From Thamnaconus septentrionalis (taxonomy: Eukaryota; Chordata; Actinopteri; Tetraodontiformes; Monacanthidae): DNA of 64,000 bases. A program made the translations under genes and the position numbers. This document shows positions 59,391-64,000 of this stretch, piece by piece (within the stretch, counting starts at the first letter, position 1; the number at the start of each line of letters is the position of its first letter). The notes beneath the pieces were generated by a model. That model was not told the origin of the DNA. It saw only the letters and a program-made list of their open reading frames with translations, and made no database searches. Where the stretch lies: NCBI GenBank assembly GCA_009823395.1, contig CM020510.1, positions 18,226,273 to 18,290,272 on the forward strand, written 5' to 3'.

Positions 59391-60816
59391 CCAAACACAT
59401 CTATATTTTACATTCTTAGACTAATAACAATGATGGTGATGATGATGATAATAATAATAATAATAATAATAATAATATGATAATGTAAATGCAGTGGTAG
59501 AATGACTTGTTTATCTTTCAACCAAAAATCCACTAACTTGTAATTACTTGTATTTAAGTCTGAAGCAACAATCCAGCGTCTGTTCACACGTCTGCGCTTG
59601 ATTCTCATGCGGAGCGCTGACGCGTTCCCCGTCTGTGAAGTTAACAGTCAGAATGAATGACTGCTGCAGCAATTAGGTGGGCAATTATGATGTATGTGGT
59701 CTGAGATTTGTTTTATTGTTCTTGTTTGTTTTGTTTTTGTGTCGGAGTGGTTAGACCCGCGCACGATCAGTGTGGCAATACAGAGGAAGAGACTGAAGCT
59801 AATTGCTCCCAGTGCTCTGCGTTATATCCACGCTTTTGTACACAGATCCACAGAAACACATGTGCAGCGGCGCACACACACGCACACACACACGCACACA
59901 GGCGCTGAAGTTTTAAGTCGAACGATTCGCCGCTCTGGGAGAAACAGAACGATGGTGAAAGAGGTGGCCTACAGCAGCTAATCAGTCCAGATGCACAGCT
60001 TCTAAGAGAGAAGAAGAAGAAAGCCGGCAGCTCAATCAATACTCAAGGAATCAGCCTCATCAGGATTACTGCCTCAATCAGCAGCTGGAGCCGTCGTTGC
60101 ACTGCGCACAGAGCCCGAGGAAGGATGGGAGATATGGGGATTGGAGGGGGGAGGGTTGGCGGGGGAGGGTTGGCGGGGGGGGCGGTGTAACGAGGAAGAG
60201 CTGCGCTGGTGTGTCGTCTGTAGCGGAATAACATCATTGACGGCATGTGATGTTGGACACCTGCAGGTTAGACCAGGACTTTCTGTCAGGCCTTCGTGTC
60301 TCGACAGTCGTGTCGGACTTTTGTTCGGGGAAAGAAAATTGTTTTTGATGTCGTCGATAACACATCGTAAACAAACCATATGTAGCTACAAATGTCAAAA
60401 ATCTATAAAAAATGAAGAGATAACATGCATAGTTGGTAATAACAAATGATATACATTTGAAAGTAATTGTCTGTTTTGCCAAAAAGTACCTTTTGATCCA
60501 CGGCACAAGATTTAGCTGCATTTTACTGGTAGGGAAACATGTTTGAAACAAATCACTACCAACATCATGGTCATATCATGGTTTGCGTGGTTACATCAGT
60601 AGTAGACTCACCCGATATAAACAGGAAACATCACATCAGTAAACCACTCACCCGAGGTTGTTGATAGAATGTCATAGTTGAGCAAACCAAATAACGGAGG
60701 TTGTTGAGAATTTTTTTTTTTTTACGTAGTTACACTTATTTAAGGGTACATGTAAAAACATACATCCAAAATAACATTTTTTTTAGATACTACTTTTGTT
60801 TCCATACAACATTAGC

Positions 60817-61107
60817 TTATGTGGCTGCCGCTTGACACTCCTTGTTCTCGGGGATGGCAGGCTGAGTGGGTGGCTGGCTTGGAGACGGTGGTGGTGATGA
60901 GGTGTCGCTGGATGGCTGTACTCGCGGCTCCCCCTCGGGGACGGCCCACCCGTCCCTGGGCGAGTTGAAGAGTTTACGCGGGGCGAACGGGCCTCGCTGG
61001 CCCGCTGACAGACGGTCGACGGCAGCTGCCGCCCGGGTCCAGCCAGGGGTCACCGAGTGTCGCGGCGCCTTGACCGGAAGTTGTGTTTGTTTCAAAGGCT
61101 CAAACTA
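60817..61107 (-). other. Unrecognised minus-strand ORF, possible terminal exon or retrocopy
   Basis: An open frame of about 96 codons reads ...FEPLKQTQLPVKAPRHSVTP, GWTRAAAAVDRLSAGQRGPF, APRKLFNSPRDGWAV and a Pro/Ser-rich tail ending ECQAAAT. It has no true ATG; a TTAG before FEP could be a splice acceptor. The composition is coding-like and free of simple repeats, unlike most long frames here. In another frame just upstream (about 61110-61200) a second open stretch, HPVKPQKKEEGERSRKSKNT, suggests either a frameshift or two exons. Downstream on the minus strand an AATAAG is followed by a run of 13 A (60712-60724), as at the end of a retrocopy. I do not recognise the protein. Confidence 0.3.
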
Positions 61108-61229
61108 ACCCACGTGTTTTTAGACTTTCTAGATCTTTCACCTTCCTCTTTCTTTTGTGGTTTTACTGGATGAAGCGGCGATGGAGACGGCGCACAGATA
61201 AACGGTTGGGGGAGGGGAGGAGGGTGAGA

Positions 61230-61790
61230 ATGCAGGGGCGGGGGCCGATAATCTGAAAACAGATTTCCATGCTTATTACACTAATGATTTCACGATATTT
61301 GATGTTGCAGCGGGGGTTGGTGGGATGTAGAAGATGAGGTGGGGGAGAAGAGCTGGCGGGGGGGGGTCTCTCCCTCTCTTCTCATCTCAGTAGCATCGGC
61401 TAACTGACGGGGGTAATTTGAGTCACCTCTGACTCCAGGCAGGTCGGTGTGCCCCCCCCACCCCAAATCGCCGTCTAATTGCCCCGTCCAGGCTGTTGTC
61501 GCGGAAGACGCGGGCGCGCGGCAGGAGGATCAGCGGCGAAAAACAAAAGAGAAAAGATTGCATTAATTTCCAAATGATGACATTACATTAAAGCGCCGGC
61601 GATCTCGCTCGCGTCAGGACGTGAGAACCTACTCCCTTTTACTGTATGTGCTTCATCTTAATGGTATCGCTGGATGTCAAGGGCATGGAGGAAATTAAAT
61701 CGGAAAGTGCAGATAGACCAAAGGAGATATTATCTCGGGATGATTGCGGTTTTGATAGGTATTCCAGTGAATTTCATTTTCTCCGGATGG
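61230..61790. promoter_or_regulatory. Candidate conserved enhancer, rsrc1 intron 4
   Basis: Blocks such as GCTTATTACACTAATGATTT, GCCGTCTAATTGCCCC, GCATTAATTTCCAAATGATG and CTTCATCTTAATGGTATCGC are complex and repeat-poor apart from G runs. It lies next to the unrecognised minus-strand ORF, so part could instead be exon sequence. Confidence 0.3.
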
Positions 61791-61918
61791 GGAGAAGATG
61801 AGTTAGCCGGCGCATTTGCTCATTTTTCTTCTACATGATTTATGTGAGTTGAGTATAAAACTCTCTCTCCCTCCCCTCCATCAGCTCCCCCTTCACCCTT
61901 TTTATCGGCAACACATAC

Positions 61919-61920
61919 AT

Positions 61921-61981
<61 letters not shown>
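61919..61981. repeat. (CA)n microsatellite
   Basis: A perfect run of about 31 units in rsrc1 intron 4. Confidence 0.97.
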
Positions 61982-61985
<4 letters not shown>

Positions 61986-62229
61986 TAAATTACCGCCTTT
62001 GAGCTGTGTCTCGGCCGGGCAGCTTTGCGTGCCGCTTGTAAGGTTGCATGTGGGTGAGTAGCAGTTTTGCGCGCGTGCGTATTTGCACGCGTGTGCGCGG
62101 ATGTTTGGCCGTTTTTTTTTTTTTTTTGCGTTTGCGCCCGCGCGTCTGAGATAGCGGCGGGAATGAATCCGCGGAGGCCGGGTGGTGGTGGTGGCGGCGG
62201 GGGTGGGCGGCGGAGTGTCATTACTCAGA

Positions 62230-63060
62230 CTTGTTTACATTCTAAATACGTAATGAAATCTTGTTGGTAATAATGACGGGAATAAAAGTTTGGGAAATTG
62301 TAAAAGTGGTGAAGTTTGAGAAATGAGCCCCGGCCTGTGAAATAGCATTTGGGGGCAGGAAACGACATTATTATGCAGTGCCTCCTGCCTGCCTGCGACA
62401 TGAAGATGAACTGCTGGCGGGCCATAAAATGCTGTTAGCCCCTAGCCTGAAGTATGGCGCATTGTAAAAGAGCCCTGATCCCCCATATTGCCATTATATA
62501 TAAAAGCATAGCCATACACAACATTATTTTTCATATAAGATGAGCTCGGATGCAAGCGGGCCCAGGGCCTCCCAAATACAAACACTGATAGGCAGACCAC
62601 CACCACCGCCACCGCCACCTCCTTATAAAACATATATAAATAAACATATTGCCATGGAACCCATCTCTGCCCTGATCTTATAGACCCCGATATTAAAAAC
62701 AGAAATATTGCATTTTCAAGGGCCTCTGTTTCCCCCTGTCCTCTTTTGGGTATGGGATTTATCCGAGTGTTTATTTGGCGAGGGTGGGCTCACTTAAAGG
62801 AAGAGGAGATGAGGAGCCGAATGCAACAAATGAAAGAAAATGGAAACAGATGAAGAGCTGGGAAAAAAAAAAAAATCTAATGAGATGAATAGTGAGAATA
62901 TCAACATTAGGGAGTGACTGGAGGTGGGAGATGTGTGTTTATTCGGCCCGTTTATTGACGGAAAACGATGCGTATTGCCCGGAACTGAGATTAATGCTGT
63001 GGTGGATAATGGTGATGTCAGCGAGGGCTTGTTTTGCTCTTGGTCACATTGGGGAGGCAG
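62230..63060. promoter_or_regulatory. Candidate conserved enhancer, rsrc1 intron 4
   Basis: About 800 bp of mostly unique sequence with CGTAATGAAATCTTGTTGGT, ACATTATTATGCAGTGCC, GCCATTATATATAAAAGC and GAGATTAATGCTGTGGTGGA. Only a short CCACCG run and one A run interrupt it. No coding support. Confidence 0.3.
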
Positions 63061-63904
63061 TTAAAACTTCCAGGGTAGTTTTAGTTCTGCGTTGAACATT
63101 CAATTAAAGATGCAAAGAAACAGATGAGAATTTCTTTTTTGAGAATTTTGACGTCTTGGGATCAATTTTGTACTCTTGGAGGTTCGCACCGCCTTGTGAA
63201 GCGAGCCAACAGATGTTGCCTATCTCACACTGTGGACACCTCGTACCCATGACTCTCTCAACCATGTTGATGGTCAGCAATGTGAAATCCGACACTGTTC
63301 TTTTTTTTCTTCTGCTCCCTCGTCTGCGTGTTCACTTAGACATCTCACATACACAAACACGCACTTGAAGAAGGCCGTAACCAAAATGATTGAGTTGTGT
63401 GTTTGTGTTGGGAATGAGTGATGATAAACAATAAAAATACACGTGCTTTGGAGAATTGTATTTATATTCGCTTCATTTTTTTGTTTCATTTTTCAACAAT
63501 TTGCTCCGCAATTAACTTTGCGCAACTGATCGCCGGTTTTTTTTTTTTAGAAAGCTCCTCCACATTGTGTTCGCTCCACCAGGCGCAACAATGCAGTCAT
63601 CTCATCAACCATCAACATTCTTAAAAGCAGCGCGACTCCAAGCATGAAATTATCTGCATGCGGTGCCTCATTACGAGCCGCTCGCCGCCGTGTTTATCTT
63701 TCTAATGGGACGCGGTTATTTTTAACTAATGGGACACTCTGGGCACTTAAGACCTGTCAAGCTAGTCTCAGTGTGTCTGTCATCACCGCAATGAGGTAGA
63801 AGAATGTGATGGAGGCCTACGGGGTGGACTTTCTACAGATCTCCGTGAAGAAATTTCCCCCCATGAACCAGGTGGGAGTGTCCACAAGAACACGATAAAA
63901 CTAC

Positions 63905-64000
63905 TTGTTCATTTTTATTTAACCTTTATTTAACCAGATAAAGCCCATTGTGATCAGGATCTCTGTGACAAGTGACCTGGCCAAGAGCTCAGCAAACAAC
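63905..64000 (+). mobile_element. Dispersed teleost repeat, cut by window end
   Basis: TTTATTTAACCTTTATTTAA, CCAGATAAAGCCCATTGTGA and CCTGGCCAAGAGCTCAGCAA resemble a widespread fish interspersed repeat with the core TTTAACCAGGTAAGTCCCAT. The end lies outside the window. Confidence 0.65.

Larger units (their letters stand above)
57464..64000 (+). other. rsrc1: rsrc1 intron 4 (incomplete)
   Basis: It starts at donor GTAAGT and runs past the window end. It contains an unrecognised minus-strand ORF (60817-61107), a 63-bp CA tract, (AAT)n near 59445-59477 and long AT-rich blocks (61230-61790, 62230-63060) that look like conserved regulatory DNA. A dispersed repeat begins near 63905. Confidence 0.75.

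Noticed and set aside
1..64000. tRNA and rRNA genes
   Set aside because: Reading for B-box-like GGTTCGA motifs with acceptor stems gave no convincing cloverleaf (the one near 12535 lacks a partner), and no rRNA-like sequence was seen.

Overview
The window looks like nuclear DNA of a ray-finned (teleost) fish. The evidence is vertebrate-type split genes with GT-AG introns, very dense (CA)n/(GT)n, (GA)n and (AAT)n microsatellites, and several fish-type dispersed repeats: a decayed Tc1-like element, TIR-flanked MITEs, a LINE-like 3' tail and two copies of a common fish interspersed repeat. There are no bacterial features, operons, rRNA genes or CRISPR arrays, and I found no convincing tRNA.

Two genes are clear, arranged head to head. 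(1) shox2, a paired-like homeobox transcription factor, lies on the minus strand with five coding exons between 17109 and 10560. They join in frame into a 301-residue protein with a complete homeodomain and a C-terminal OAR motif. (2) rsrc1 (arginine/serine-rich coiled-coil 1, an RS-domain splicing factor) starts at 20400 on the plus strand, about 3.3 kb from the shox2 start codon. Its first four coding exons are inside the window (20400-20581, 23873-23995, 39875-40084, 57427-57463). The rest of the gene, including the coiled-coil half, lies beyond 64000. SHOX2 and RSRC1 are also divergent neighbours in mammals, which supports both the orthology and the naming of the homeobox gene as shox2 rather than shox.

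Layout: 1-9136 is non-coding DNA downstream of shox2, with short AT-rich, conserved-looking blocks, microsatellites and a perfect 19-bp-arm hairpin at 4544-4584. 9137-17481 is the shox2 transcription unit, with a TATA-like box at 17474-17481. 17484-20399 is the shared intergenic space, with long (CT)n and (GA)n tracts. From 20400 to the end is rsrc1, mostly introns of 3.3, 15.9, 17.3 and more than 6.5 kb. These introns carry many ORF-free, TAAT-rich blocks that resemble developmental enhancers. In mammals, shox2 enhancers are known to lie in the flanking desert and in the neighbouring RSRC1 gene, so the simplest reading is one regulatory block: shox2 is the developmental target and rsrc1 a housekeeping bystander hosting its enhancers. 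That link is inference from one sequence.

The most notable details are: a GC-AG intron next to two competing in-frame acceptors 36 nt apart in shox2 (a 12-residue optional segment); a hAT-like MITE inserted inside a decayed Tc1-like element with a recognisable 8-bp target duplication; a 521-bp MITE with TIRs of about 55 bp; and an unrecognised minus-strand ORF ending near 60817 that may be a retrocopy or terminal exon. Almost all other open frames are chance readings through microsatellites and low-complexity DNA.
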